Positions 20,695-29,431 of a stretch of 49,914 nt of DNA are shown here, in pieces. Each line of letters begins with the position of its first letter. Within the stretch, counting starts at the first letter, position 1. The notes below the pieces were generated by a model that saw only the letters and a program-made list of their open reading frames with translations, did not search any database and was not told the DNA's origin. The DNA is from Rhizorhabdus sp. (lineage in GTDB: Bacteria; Pseudomonadota; Alphaproteobacteria; Sphingomonadales; Sphingomonadaceae), in the NCBI RefSeq assembly GCF_018006725.1, contig NZ_JAGMXV010000008.1, positions 1 to 49,914 of the forward strand, in the 5' to 3' direction. The position numbers and the translations under genes were made by a program.

Positions 20695-20924
20695 TCGCAC
20701 CCTTCGCAGCTGCAAAAAGCGACCGAATTTGCCCTATCCGGGCTGGAATGGGCCCGGATGCTGGCTTTTCGCTTACTGATGTGTTACAGGATTCGCGTCC
20801 GGGCGCGATCCAGCGCGCCTGCAACAAGGAACCTGCGAGTCGCCGTATGAGGATTGCCGTCGGCCGCTAACGGGAGGGCGGATCGGACGGAACTGATACG
20901 GCATCCCAATGAAAGGTCTGCTAA

Positions 20925-21443
20925 ATGGCTGCCAAGGCGCTGAGCTTCGTCGTCGGCGATTATGTTGTTTATCCCAAGCATGGTGTCGGCCGCGTGGTCG
21001 AACTGCAAAGCCAGGAAATTGCTGGAGCCAAACTCGAACTTTACGTTCTGCGTTTTGAAAAGGAGCGCATGACGCTCCGCGTTCCGACCAACAAGGCCGA
21101 GGCCGTTGGTATGCGCAAGCTCTCGTCGAACCTGACGATGAGCGAAGCGCTCGCCACGCTCAAGGGCAAGCCCAAGATCAAGCGCACCATGTGGTCGCGC
21201 CGCGCCCAGGAATATGAAGCGAAGATCAATTCGGGCGACCTGGTGTCGATCTCCGAAGTGGTGCGCGATCTGTTCCGGGCCGACGATCAGCCCGAGCAGA
21301 GCTATTCGGAGCGTCAGATCTTCGAAGCGGCCACCAGCCGCCTCGCCCGCGAACTCGCCGCGATGGAAGCGGTCGACGAGCCCACGGCGCAGGAGAAGAT
21401 TCTCGACATCCTCCGCAAGGCGGCTGCGATCCACAACAAATAA
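20925..21443 (+). CDS. carD: CarD family transcriptional regulator
   Basis: This 172-residue protein has the CarD/TRCF RNA polymerase interaction domain at the N-terminus (VGDYVVYPKHGVGRVVEL). The C-terminal helical DNA-binding part (about 65-165) contains the MWSRRAQEYEAKINSGDL stretch. CarD proteins bind RNA polymerase and stabilise open promoter complexes, often at rRNA promoters. An AAAGG site precedes the ATG. A 230-bp gap after fdxA suggests its own promoter, and a clear terminator follows (21468-21494). Confidence 0.95.
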   Translation: MAAKALSFVVGDYVVYPKHGVGRVVELQSQEIAGAKLELYVLRFEKERMTLRVPTNKAEAVGMRKLSSNLTMSEALATLKGKPKIKRTMWSRRAQEYEAKINSGDLVSISEVVRDLFRADDQPEQSYSERQIFEAATSRLARELAAMEAVDEPTAQEKILDILRKAAAIHNK

Positions 21444-21467
21444 GTCCCTTCCCCGGAAGGATGAATG

Positions 21468-21494
21468 AGGCGGCCTTCGCGGGCCGCCTTTTTC
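21468..21494 (+). terminator. Intrinsic terminator after carD
   Basis: A perfect 8-bp stem (AGGCGGCC at 21468-21475 with GGCCGCCT at 21482-21489) closes a 6-nt TTCGCG loop and is followed by a T-run. It lies 25 bp after the carD stop and should end the carD transcript. Confidence 0.85.
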
Positions 21495-21564
21495 TTTGCG
21501 CTTTTCACTCTGGTCTGCCCGCAGCAGCTGTGTATTATTAAAACAACACAGTCGGGAGACCGAA

Positions 21565-22260
21565 ATGCGCGTACAGGTTCTGCTGCTGATTTCCGCCGGG
21601 CTCGGCTCGCCCGCGCTTGCCGATACGCCAGCCAGCCGGGATTACCCCGTTTCCGCTTTCAGCCGGGTGGTGGTCGAAGGACCCTATGATGTCGAGATTC
21701 GCGATGGAGCGCGCCCATCCGCCTCGGCACGCGGCCCGCAGGAACAGCTCGACCGCCTGATCATGGCGGTCGAAGGCGACGCGCTGGTGGTGAAGACGCG
21801 CCATTCCAACTGGTCCTGGGGAACCGGACGCAATGTCACGCGGGTCGCGATTACGGCGCCCTCGCTCCGCTCGGTTCAGCTCAGCGGATCGGGCAATATC
21901 GCCTTGGACCAGGCCAAGGGGGCCAGCTTTTCTGCGGGCGTGAGCGGTTCGGGCGACCTGCGGATCGATCGCGTCGAGGCGTCCACTCTGTCGCTGCGCA
22001 TCACCGGCTCCGGAGATCTTGCAGCGCGCGGTGCGGCACAGAGCGTGACCGCCAGCGTGACGGGGTCGGGGAGTATTGCGGCAGCGAGTCTCTCGACGGG
22101 CGACCTCGTCGCGGCGGTGACCGGGTCGGGCGATATCGACGTCGGCACGACCCGAACGGCCAAGGCGACGGTCACGGGCTCCGGCGACATAAGGATCGCG
22201 GGCCAGCCGAGTTGCACTCAGCGCAAGACGGGGTCGGGATCGATTCGCTGCGGCGGCTGA
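21565..22260 (+). CDS. Exported GIN-domain (DUF2807) protein
   Basis: The 231-residue protein has a signal peptide (MRVQVLLLISAGLGSPALA) followed by a head-GIN domain. From about residue 105 it shows a regular repeat of SGSGD/TGSGD turns roughly every 20 residues, typical of a right-handed beta-helix. Such proteins are predicted adhesins or auto-transporting surface proteins, but no function is established. The ATG at 21565 has a GGGAGA site ahead of it. It lies downstream of the carD terminator, so it has its own promoter. Confidence 0.82.
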   Translation: MRVQVLLLISAGLGSPALADTPASRDYPVSAFSRVVVEGPYDVEIRDGARPSASARGPQEQLDRLIMAVEGDALVVKTRHSNWSWGTGRNVTRVAITAPSLRSVQLSGSGNIALDQAKGASFSAGVSGSGDLRIDRVEASTLSLRITGSGDLAARGAAQSVTASVTGSGSIAAASLSTGDLVAAVTGSGDIDVGTTRTAKATVTGSGDIRIAGQPSCTQRKTGSGSIRCGG

Positions 22261-22267
22261 TGCCGCC

Positions 22268-22675
22268 TCAAAGCAGGCCGAGAGTGGCCAGTTCGGCCTG
22301 CAAGGACGCCGGGATGGCATCGCCATCGGCCCCGTTCTCCCCGATGTCGCGCGGCGCGTCGGCAGCCGTCAGGTAGCGCCAGCCCTGATGCGCGCGCCGG
22401 GGGCGCGGTTCCACCGGGATCAGCACCGGTGCAAGAATGATGCCACAACGACCGCCTTCGATATCTTCGAAACCGATCAGCGGCTGCCGCAGGCCGAAGC
22501 GATGCTGCGAAATCCAGTAGAGCGATCCGCCGTCGAGTTCCTCGAACCGCTTGGGCTTGTAGCGGGTGGTGAGCATGATCGGCTCGCCGCGCTCGATCCG
22601 CGGCAACAGCCGCGCGCGCAGGTCGTCGAAGCCGTCGCAACCAAAGGCGATCTTGGTGATGTGGAGGTCGCTCAT
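22268..22675 (-). CDS. DUF1489 family protein
   Basis: This protein of about 135 residues starts MSDLHITKIAFGCDGFDDLRAR and has the LTTRYKPKRFEELDGGSLYW stretch that marks DUF1489. It shows no membrane segment or catalytic signature and its function is unknown. An ATG 9 nt further upstream (22684) is equally possible, since the GGAGG lies between the two starts. It is 31 bp downstream of mgtE on the same strand and probably shares its transcript. It converges on the GIN-domain gene. Confidence 0.72.
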   Translation of the reverse strand: MSDLHITKIAFGCDGFDDLRARLLPRIERGEPIMLTTRYKPKRFEELDGGSLYWISQHRFGLRQPLIGFEDIEGGRCGIILAPVLIPVEPRPRRAHQGWRYLTAADAPRDIGENGADGDAIPASLQAELATLGLL

Positions 22676-22706
22676 GGCCTCCATATCGGCTGGGAGCCGG
22701 CCGGCT

Positions 22707-24113
22707 TCAACCGTGCAATCCCCAAAGGGCAGCCAGGCCCAGGAAGGAGAAGAAGCCCATCACGTCGGTCGCGGTCGTCACGAATACGGCCGAGGACACC
22801 GCAGGGTCCGCGCCGGCCTTGTCGAGGCCGACGGGCACGAGAATGCCGGCAAGGCCCGCCGTGATATTGTTGATGATCATCGCGAGGCAGATCACGATCC
22901 CGAGATCGCGATTGCCGTAAATCAGAAAGACTGCCAGCCCGATCAGTGCGCCCAGGCACAACCCGTTGGTGATCGCGATGCGGAATTCGCGGAAGATCAT
23001 GCGCGCCGTGTTTGACGAGGTAAGCTGGTTGAGCGCGAGCGCCCGCACCGCCACCGCCATGGTCTGGGTGCCCGCATTGCCGCCCATGCCCGAGACGATC
23101 GGCATCAGTACCGCGAGAACCACGAGCCGCGAGATCGTGTCCTGAAACAATCCAACGACCGACGCCGCAAGGATGGCAGTGCCGAGATTGACCACCAGCC
23201 AGGTCAGCCGGACCTTGACCGTTTCGAGAACGGGCTCGTTGATGTCGCCATCACCCGCGCCCGACAGCTTCAATATGTCTTCGCCGGCCTCTTCCTGGAT
23301 GATGTGGACGATGTCGTCGACGGTGATCATGCCGACCAGCCGGCCCGAATGATCGACCACGGCCGCCGAAATCAGTGCATATTTCTGGAAGCGGAGGGCG
23401 ACTTCTTCCTGGTCCATGTCGACCGGAATGAGCGTCTGCTCGCGCGCCATGACGTCACCGACGGACACCTGACGCGGGGTGCGCATGATCCAGCTGAGCT
23501 TGCAGGTGCCGATCGGGCGGTGCCCGGCGTCGACGACGAACACTTCCCAGAAGTCGGTGACGAGATCCTCGTTGCCACGCAGATAGTCGAGCACATGGCC
23601 GACCGTCCAATGCTCGGGCACCGCGATCAGGTCGCGCTGCATCAGGCGCCCGGCAGATTCCTCGGGATAGGACAGCGCCTCTTCGATCGCCGCGCGATCG
23701 TCGGGCTCCATCGCGCGCAGGACCGCGCGCTGATCCTCCTCCTCCAGTTCCTCGATGATCGCAACGGCGTCATCGGTGTCGAGCTGGGTGGCGATTTCGG
23801 CCACCTCGTGCGGGGCGAGCGCGTCGATCAGTTCCTCGCGCACCCACTCGTTCATTTCCGCGAAGACGTCGGCATCGAGCAGGTCGGAAATCGCCGAAGC
23901 GATCGGTCGCCGCATCTCCTGCGGCGCGAGTTCGAACAGGTCCGCGACGTCGGCCGGGTGCAGCGGCGAGACGAGCGCGCGGGCGCCGTCGGTATCGCCT
24001 TGCTCGACACATTCGATGACCGCGTCGACGAAGCTCGACTTCAGCCGGTCATCCTCGTCGTGGAGCGTCTCGACCGGGGAGGATTCGAGGATTTCGCTGT
24101 CCGTCTCGCTCAC
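22707..24113 (-). CDS. mgtE: Magnesium transporter MgtE
   Basis: The 468-residue protein has the MgtE layout: an N-terminal helical domain (about 20-140) with acidic magnesium-sensing residues, two CBS domains (about 155-270, e.g. VGDVMAREQTLIPV) and five membrane helices (about 300-468). The pore region reads VSGMGGNAGTQT, the conserved selectivity motif. The cytosolic domains close the pore when magnesium is high. It is transcribed with the DUF1489 gene behind it. Confidence 0.94.
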   Translation of the reverse strand: MSETDSEILESSPVETLHDEDDRLKSSFVDAVIECVEQGDTDGARALVSPLHPADVADLFELAPQEMRRPIASAISDLLDADVFAEMNEWVREELIDALAPHEVAEIATQLDTDDAVAIIEELEEEDQRAVLRAMEPDDRAAIEEALSYPEESAGRLMQRDLIAVPEHWTVGHVLDYLRGNEDLVTDFWEVFVVDAGHRPIGTCKLSWIMRTPRQVSVGDVMAREQTLIPVDMDQEEVALRFQKYALISAAVVDHSGRLVGMITVDDIVHIIQEEAGEDILKLSGAGDGDINEPVLETVKVRLTWLVVNLGTAILAASVVGLFQDTISRLVVLAVLMPIVSGMGGNAGTQTMAVAVRALALNQLTSSNTARMIFREFRIAITNGLCLGALIGLAVFLIYGNRDLGIVICLAMIINNITAGLAGILVPVGLDKAGADPAVSSAVFVTTATDVMGFFSFLGLAALWGLHG

Positions 24114-24309
24114 GCCATCCTCCGAACGCCTGGCTGGAGCGCCGGTCTAGGGCCCGGACCGGCAAACGGCAATGGCGGGAATCGAGCCTTTCGCAGCCCA
24201 CCGGACATTTAGCGACGGCGGGCTTATGGCCCATTCAATCAGCGCTCGCCTCGAACGCCATCTGCCGATAGGGACGGAGCGGAGTCGCATCGACCAGAAG
24301 GAGTTCCCG

Positions 24310-24777
24310 ATGTCCGCCGATCCCGAAAACACCCTGATCATGACGCTGGAGGGCGGCGATGTCGTCATCAACCTGCGCCCCGACCTCGCTCCCGGCCATG
24401 TCGCCCAGATCAAGGAGCTGACCCGCGAAGGCTTCTATGACGGCGTCGTCTTTCACCGCGTCATCGACGGCTTCATGGCGCAGGGCGGCGATCCGACCGG
24501 CACCGGCATGGGCGGTTCGGACAAGCCGAACCTGAAGGCTGAGTTCAACCGCGAGCCGCACGTTCGCGGCGTTTGCTCGATGGCGCGCAGCGCCAATCCG
24601 AACAGCGCGAACAGCCAGTTTTTCATCTGCTTCGACGACGCCCGCTTCCTCGACGGCCAGTACACCGTCTGGGGCGTGGTCGACTCGGGCATGGAACATG
24701 TCGACGCTCTGCCCAAGGGCGAGCCGCCGCGCACGCCGGGCAAGATCGTCAAGGCGCGCATCGCCGCCGACGCCTGA
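24310..24777 (+). CDS. Peptidyl-prolyl cis-trans isomerase, cyclophilin type
   Basis: The 155-residue cytoplasmic cyclophilin has the active-site set FHRVIDGFMAQGGD and the NSQFFICF core. The tryptophan typical of cyclosporin-sensitive forms is replaced in the usual bacterial way. The start at 24310 is chosen for its AAGGAG site 6 nt upstream. It assists protein folding at proline bonds. It is divergent from mgtE and ends at a bidirectional terminator. Confidence 0.93.
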   Translation: MSADPENTLIMTLEGGDVVINLRPDLAPGHVAQIKELTREGFYDGVVFHRVIDGFMAQGGDPTGTGMGGSDKPNLKAEFNREPHVRGVCSMARSANPNSANSQFFICFDDARFLDGQYTVWGVVDSGMEHVDALPKGEPPRTPGKIVKARIAADA

Positions 24778-24799
24778 TCTTCAGATCGAGCAACCGAAC

Positions 24800-24834
24800 A
24801 TGCCTCTCCGGCCATCGCCGGGGAGGCATTTTCT
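24800..24834 (+). terminator. Terminator between the cyclophilin and LysR genes
   Basis: A 13-bp stem (ATGCCTCTCCGGC at 24800-24812 with GCCGGGGAGGCAT at 24817-24829, one G-T pair) closes a CATC loop and is followed by TTTTCTTT. It lies between two convergent genes and should serve the cyclophilin gene. Confidence 0.85.
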
Positions 24835-24838
24835 TTGA

Positions 24839-25723
24839 TCAGACTGTCGAGATCGCCTCGAACAGCCAGTCGTGGAAGATGCGCACGGCGCGCGTCGAGA
24901 GCGCGGGACGGCGGCAGGCGAAGAAATAGCCATAGGGGCTGTCGATCGACTCGTCGAAGATGTGCGTCAGCCGCTCATCATGCGCATCCTCGAGGTGGCT
25001 ACGCAGCATGAAGGCAACGCCCAGTCCCTGCGCCGCCGCATCGAGCATCAGCTGTCCCGAGTCGAACACGTCGACCGCCGCAGGCTCTAGATCGGGCCGC
25101 CCCAAGGCCTCGCGCCAGATAGTGAACAGCTCAGGCATGTCGCGGTGCAGGAAGATCGTCAGACGGGCCAGGTCGTCGACCTTGCCGACCGGATAGCGAC
25201 CGGACAGCAGCGAACGATTGACGATGCCGACCACCGTGTCGCGGTCGATCCGGCGCGAATAGAGGCTGGTGTCGACATCGCGAGCCAGCACGATCGCCGC
25301 ATCGACGCCTTCCCCCAGCCGGGCGAGCGCATGGCTGCCCGTGTCGATGTCGATATGGAGTTCGGGATGCCGCTCGCGGAGTTCGGGCAGGCGCCCCATA
25401 AGGCGCTGCGACGCAAACAGCGGCATGACCCCCAAGCGCAGGCGGACCAGCTCGGTCTCACCGGAACTGGCATCGATCGCCAGGGTGAGCTGGTCGAGCG
25501 CCGGCGCGATACGCGACAACAGTTTTTCGCCCTCCGAGGACAGAATCATTGCCTGGTGGCGGCGCTCGAACAGGTTGCGCCCCATGAAGCGTTCCAGCGC
25601 CTGGACCCGACGGCTTAGCGCGGGCGACGAAAGCGCCAGTTCCTCGGCGGCAGCCTTGACCGAACCGAGCCGGGCGACCTGGACGAACGCCTCTATGGCG
25701 GTCAGGGGGGGCAGTCTGCGCAT
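24839..25723 (-). CDS. LysR family transcriptional regulator (GcvA-like)
   Basis: This 294-residue protein has the N-terminal LysR helix-turn-helix (MRRLPPLTAIEAFVQVARLGSVKAAAEELALSS within the first 35 residues) and a substrate-binding domain. The N-terminus resembles GcvA-type regulators, but the target and inducer are unknown because no metabolic gene is adjacent. Upstream, a TTGC-GAT-GCAA inverted repeat at 25751-25761 could be an operator. It converges on the cyclophilin gene at a shared terminator. Confidence 0.88.
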   Translation of the reverse strand: MRRLPPLTAIEAFVQVARLGSVKAAAEELALSSPALSRRVQALERFMGRNLFERRHQAMILSSEGEKLLSRIAPALDQLTLAIDASSGETELVRLRLGVMPLFASQRLMGRLPELRERHPELHIDIDTGSHALARLGEGVDAAIVLARDVDTSLYSRRIDRDTVVGIVNRSLLSGRYPVGKVDDLARLTIFLHRDMPELFTIWREALGRPDLEPAAVDVFDSGQLMLDAAAQGLGVAFMLRSHLEDAHDERLTHIFDESIDSPYGYFFACRRPALSTRAVRIFHDWLFEAISTV

Positions 25724-25750
25724 GCGACCCTTTCATCCCGCCGGTTTGCG

Positions 25751-25761
25751 TTGCGATGCAA
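25751..25761. promoter_or_regulatory. Inverted repeat upstream of the LysR gene
   Basis: TTGC-GAT-GCAA is a perfect 4-bp dyad 28 bp upstream of the LysR start. LysR proteins commonly bind imperfect dyads near their own promoter, so this is a candidate autoregulatory site. Short dyads also arise by chance. Confidence 0.25.
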
Positions 25762-25799
25762 AATGCAATCGTGGCGCTCAGCAACGGCGTGGAAACATC

Positions 25800-25963
25800 T
25801 TATGGCAGCAATAGCCGGAGATTCAAGGTTGCAGAAGTTGCAATCCATATGCCGAATTTCGCACTTGCGAGATTTCATGCCGCAGCGCAATAAGGACGGG
25901 CCTTTCAGGCATCCTCTCCTAAAACTTTCAGGCCGGCGCCCTTGGGCAGCCGGCCTTTTTTTT
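25800..25963 (+). ncRNA. Candidate small RNA ending in a strong terminator
   Basis: The 370 bp between the divergent LysR and methyltransferase genes hold no plausible ORF on the plus strand but end in a textbook intrinsic terminator (25930-25963). Just before the stem lies CCTCTCCT (25913-25920), an unpaired-looking, anti-Shine-Dalgarno-like motif of the kind used by several alphaproteobacterial trans-acting sRNAs. The 5' end is not defined by a clear promoter; the coordinate given is approximate. Confidence 0.4.
25930..25963 (+). terminator. Orphan intrinsic terminator
   Basis: A perfect 8-bp stem (AGGCCGGC at 25930-25937 with GCCGGCCT at 25949-25956) is followed by eight T residues. No protein gene on the plus strand precedes it within this intergenic region, so it must end an unannotated transcript. 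Confidence 0.85.
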
Positions 25964-26093
25964 CATGCCCCGTCCGGCTCCTGCAACCCGCACCCGCTCT
26001 GAGGCGTCCTGTCGTTTCCGTCGCTAGCATAGCTTGCCATGCGCTGCGGCTTTTGCGACGGAAGCTGACAACGACAGATCCGATGGGACGAAC

Positions 26094-26729
26094 ATGGGTG
26101 ATTTGATGGCTGAAAGAACGCTGGACGGCGGCGTGGCGTCCCGTTCCTCGCGAAGCACGGCCAGCCCCATGGCATTGTTCTTCCGGGAGTTTCTGCGCCA
26201 CCCGGCGATGATCGGTTCGATCATCCCCTCGTCGCGCCGGACCATCGAAGCCATGCTGTCCGACGTGCGCTGGGACGAAACCAGGCTGTTCGTCGAATAT
26301 GGCCCCGGCGTCGGCACCTTCTGCGACACGATCCTCGAACGGCTTTCGCCCGATGCCACGCTGCTGGTGATCGACACCAATCCCGTGTTCGTCGACTTTG
26401 TGCGCCGTCGCTATGCCGACAGCCGCTTCATTGCCGTCCACGGTTCTGCCGCAGACGTCCAGGACATCATCGCGACGCATGGTTTCGAAAGTGCGGATTA
26501 CATCCTGTCGGGCCTGCCTTTTTCGACTCTTCCTGCCGGCGTGGGCGCGCGAATCGCCGAACAGACCTTCGCGGCACTGAGTCCCGGCGGCAGTTTTCTG
26601 ATCTACCAATATTCGCCCAATGTCCTGCGACTGCTCGCGCCCCATTTCACGCGGGTGGACCGGTCGTTCGAATGGTTCAACATCCCGCCCTGCCACCTTC
26701 TCAAGGCGCGCAAGCCCGCCGAGCCCTGA
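26094..26729 (+). CDS. SAM-dependent methyltransferase (phospholipid N-methyltransferase-like)
   Basis: This 211-residue protein has the SAM-binding motif I VEYGPGVGTF, then LLVIDTNPVF (acidic loop) and ADYILSGLPFSTLP in the motif IV position. The opening FFREFLRHPAMIGSIIPSSR matches the group annotated as phospholipid N-methyltransferase or rRNA-dimethylase-like, which make methylated phosphatidylethanolamine derivatives. Substrate is not proven. The start at 26094 has a GGGA site; an ATG at 26106 is a close alternative. rpoZ follows on the same strand. Confidence 0.78.
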   Translation: MGDLMAERTLDGGVASRSSRSTASPMALFFREFLRHPAMIGSIIPSSRRTIEAMLSDVRWDETRLFVEYGPGVGTFCDTILERLSPDATLLVIDTNPVFVDFVRRRYADSRFIAVHGSAADVQDIIATHGFESADYILSGLPFSTLPAGVGARIAEQTFAALSPGGSFLIYQYSPNVLRLLAPHFTRVDRSFEWFNIPPCHLLKARKPAEP

Positions 26730-26827
26730 CGCACGACGCGGGCTGATCGGGCATTTTCCTTTACATTCGGCCTTGCCCCTGTTAGCCGCGCCCTCTTTCC
26801 GAAGTATGAGTCAGAACGGAGCGTTCT

Positions 26828-27169
26828 ATGGCGCGCGTCACAGTCGAGGATTGCGTCGACAAGATTTCCAACCGGTTCGACCTGGTGCTGATGGCGGCCC
26901 AGCGCGCCCGTCAGATTTCTGGCGGCGCCGAACTGACGGTCGACCGCGACCGCGATAAGAACCCCGTCGTCGCGCTGCGCGAGATTGCCGAGCAGACGGT
27001 GACCCCGGCCGACCTGCACGAGGCCGTGGTTTCGTCCCTTCAGCGCGTCCGCGTCGACGACGACGACGCGCCGGACGAAATCGGCTCGCTGGCGGCTTCT
27101 GCCGAGGCGCTGCGCCTTACGGCCGCCGCCCCGCCGCGTAACCAGAACATCGGCGGCGATTACGACTGA
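26828..27169 (+). CDS. rpoZ: DNA-directed RNA polymerase subunit omega
   Basis: The 113-residue protein begins [20 protein letters not shown] and has [11 protein letters not shown], both omega subunit hallmarks. Omega helps assemble RNA polymerase and forms part of a (p)ppGpp site. It is followed by a terminator and then by the RelA/SpoT gene, the usual partner locus. Confidence 0.96.
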   Translation: MARVTVEDCVDKISNRFDLVLMAAQRARQISGGAELTVDRDRDKNPVVALREIAEQTVTPADLHEAVVSSLQRVRVDDDDAPDEIGSLAASAEALRLTAAAPPRNQNIGGDYD

Positions 27170-27194
27170 CCGTCGTAGCAACGACTGGAATGAC

Positions 27195-27230
27195 ACGACC
27201 CGCTTGCCCCACGGCAGGCGGGTCGTTTCC
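27195..27230 (+). terminator. Intrinsic terminator after rpoZ
   Basis: A 14-bp stem (27195-27208 with 27213-27226, one G-T pair) closes a CCAC loop and is followed by TTCCTTTC. It lies 25 bp after the rpoZ stop, so rsh probably has its own promoter as well as any read-through. Confidence 0.82.
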
Positions 27231-27325
27231 TTTCTGGTGCGATTGGACAGGCCGGCTGGCCTTGAGGCAAATAATCGGTCTTTTCGCAGTTGCATCATCG
27301 GCAATCGCACCCCAATCATGGATAT

Positions 27326-29431
27326 GTGCTGAGACAATATGAACTAGTGGACCGGGTCCTGAGCTACGACCCGGATGCCGACGAGGCCCTGCTTAACCGC
27401 GCCTATGTCTTTTCGATGCAGGCGCACGGGAGCCAGAAGCGGGCCAGCGGCGATCCCTATTTCAGCCACCCGATCGAGGTGGCGGGCATATTGACCGATC
27501 TCCAGCTCGACGACGAGACGATTGCCACCGCAATCCTCCACGACACGATCGAGGACACCGTCGCTACACCGGAGCAGATCGAGAAAAGCTTCGGCCCCTC
27601 AGTCGCGCGGCTGGTCGACGGCGTGACCAAGCTGTCGAAGATCGAAGCCCAGACCGAGAATGAACGCGCCGCCGAGAATTTGCGCAAATTCCTTCTGGCG
27701 ATGTCGAGCGACATCCGCGTGCTGCTGGTCAAGCTGGCCGACCGGCTGCACAATATGCGCACGCTCCACCATATCGCCTCGGAACAGAAGCGCCGGCGCA
27801 TCGCGCGCGAGACGATGGACATCTATGCCCCGCTCGCCGAACGGATCGGCATGTACGAGTTCATGCGCGAGATGCAGACACTCGCCTTTCAGCAGCTCGA
27901 ACCCGACGCTTATGACTCGATCACCAAGCGCCTGGAGCAGCTCAACGAAGGTGGCGGAGATCTGATCTCCCGGATCAGCTCGGGCCTCCGCCTGCAACTG
28001 GGCCGCGCCGGCATCCAGGCCGATATTCAGGGCCGCGAGAAGCACCCCTATTCGATTTGGCGAAAGATGGCAGAGCGCCACATCAGTTTCGAACAACTGT
28101 CGGACGTGATGGCGTTTCGCGTGATCGTGAAGGACGTGGAGGACTGCTACAAGACGCTGGGTGTGTTGCACCGCCGCTGGCCGATGGTCCCCGGCCGCTT
28201 CAAGGATTATATCTCGACCCCGAAGCGCAACGGTTATCGCTCGCTCCACACCTCTATCATCCATTCGGAAAAGATGCGGATCGAGGTGCAGATCCGCACC
28301 GAGGAGATGCACGCCGAGGCCGAGTTCGGCCTCGCCGCCCACTGGGCCTATAAGCAGGGCAAGCAGACCGACCCCAACGGGAATCACAGCTGGATCCGGG
28401 ATCTGGTCGACATTCTCGAACATGCGGGCAATCCGGAAGAACTGCTCGAACACACCAAGATGGCGATGTACCAGGATCGCATCTTCGCCTTCAGCCCGAC
28501 CGGCGAACTGATCCAGTTGCCCAAGGGATCGACCGCGATCGACTTTGCTTATGCCGTCCATACCGACGTCGGCGACACGACGGTGGGCGCCAAGGTGAAC
28601 GGCCGCGTCGTTCCGCTGCGGACGCCGATCGAGAATGGCGACCAGGTGCAGATTCTGCGTTCCAAGGCGCAGGAGCCGCAGGTCGAATGGCTCGCCTTCG
28701 CCTACACGGGCAAGGCAAGGGCCTCGATCCGACGCTTCGTGCGCCAGAAGGAGCGCGACGAAACGATCGCGCTCGGCCGCAAATTCTACGAGGAGATCGT
28801 TCGGCGGCTGCCAGCGACGCTGGGCGCCGACGCGATGCACGACGCCCTAAAGCGGCTGAAACTGCCCGACGAGGACGCGCTGATGGAGGCCATCGCGCGC
28901 AAGCTGGTCGACGACGCCTCGGTGATGGACGCGCTCATGCCGGGAAGCGCCGAAAAAGCCGGCGTGAAACGGCGTGATCCGGTCCAGCGCGAGGCGATCT
29001 CGATGAAAGGCCTGACCCCCGGCGTCGCCTTCCAGCTCTCCAAATGTTGCAACCCGGTCCCAGGTGATCGCATCATCGGGGTGCGTCAGCCCGACCAGCC
29101 GGTGCAGGTCCACACCATCGACTGCCGCATCCTCGCCGAAAGCGACGAGTCCGGCTGGGTCGACCTCGCCTGGGGTGACGGATCGGACGGCGCGAGCGCG
29201 CGGCTGACCGTGATCGTGAAGAACGAGCCCGGCGCGCTGGGCGTGATGTCGGGCATTCTCGGCACCTATCACGCGAACATCGTCAACCTCAGCCTGTCGC
29301 ATCGCGACGCGGCCTTCCACACCTATGACGTCACGGTCGAGGTGGACGACCTCCAGCATCTGATGAAGATCATCGCGGCGCTGCGGGCAGCCGATGCCGT
29401 GTCCTCGGCCGAAAGAACCCCGTCGGGCTAA
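27326..29431 (+). CDS. Bifunctional (p)ppGpp synthetase/hydrolase (RSH)
   Basis: The 701-residue protein contains the full RelA/SpoT order. A HD hydrolase domain (HDTIEDT near residue 72) is followed by the synthetase domain (YRSLHTS near residue 305), a TGS domain (about 395-455) and a C-terminal ACT domain (about 625-695). Both activities should be present, consistent with the single RSH of alphaproteobacteria. The GTG at 27326 (VLRQYELVDRV) is preferred over an upstream TTG. It overlaps the convergent TetR gene by 4 nt. Confidence 0.94.
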   Translation: MLRQYELVDRVLSYDPDADEALLNRAYVFSMQAHGSQKRASGDPYFSHPIEVAGILTDLQLDDETIATAILHDTIEDTVATPEQIEKSFGPSVARLVDGVTKLSKIEAQTENERAAENLRKFLLAMSSDIRVLLVKLADRLHNMRTLHHIASEQKRRRIARETMDIYAPLAERIGMYEFMREMQTLAFQQLEPDAYDSITKRLEQLNEGGGDLISRISSGLRLQLGRAGIQADIQGREKHPYSIWRKMAERHISFEQLSDVMAFRVIVKDVEDCYKTLGVLHRRWPMVPGRFKDYISTPKRNGYRSLHTSIIHSEKMRIEVQIRTEEMHAEAEFGLAAHWAYKQGKQTDPNGNHSWIRDLVDILEHAGNPEELLEHTKMAMYQDRIFAFSPTGELIQLPKGSTAIDFAYAVHTDVGDTTVGAKVNGRVVPLRTPIENGDQVQILRSKAQEPQVEWLAFAYTGKARASIRRFVRQKERDETIALGRKFYEEIVRRLPATLGADAMHDALKRLKLPDEDALMEAIARKLVDDASVMDALMPGSAEKAGVKRRDPVQREAISMKGLTPGVAFQLSKCCNPVPGDRIIGVRQPDQPVQVHTIDCRILAESDESGWVDLAWGDGSDGASARLTVIVKNEPGALGVMSGILGTYHANIVNLSLSHRDAAFHTYDVTVEVDDLQHLMKIIAALRAADAVSSAERTPSG

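Noticed and set aside
27599-28840. Long open frame antisense to the RelA/SpoT gene
   Set aside because: The frame is explained by the codon bias of the RSH gene and has no recognisable domain or start signal.
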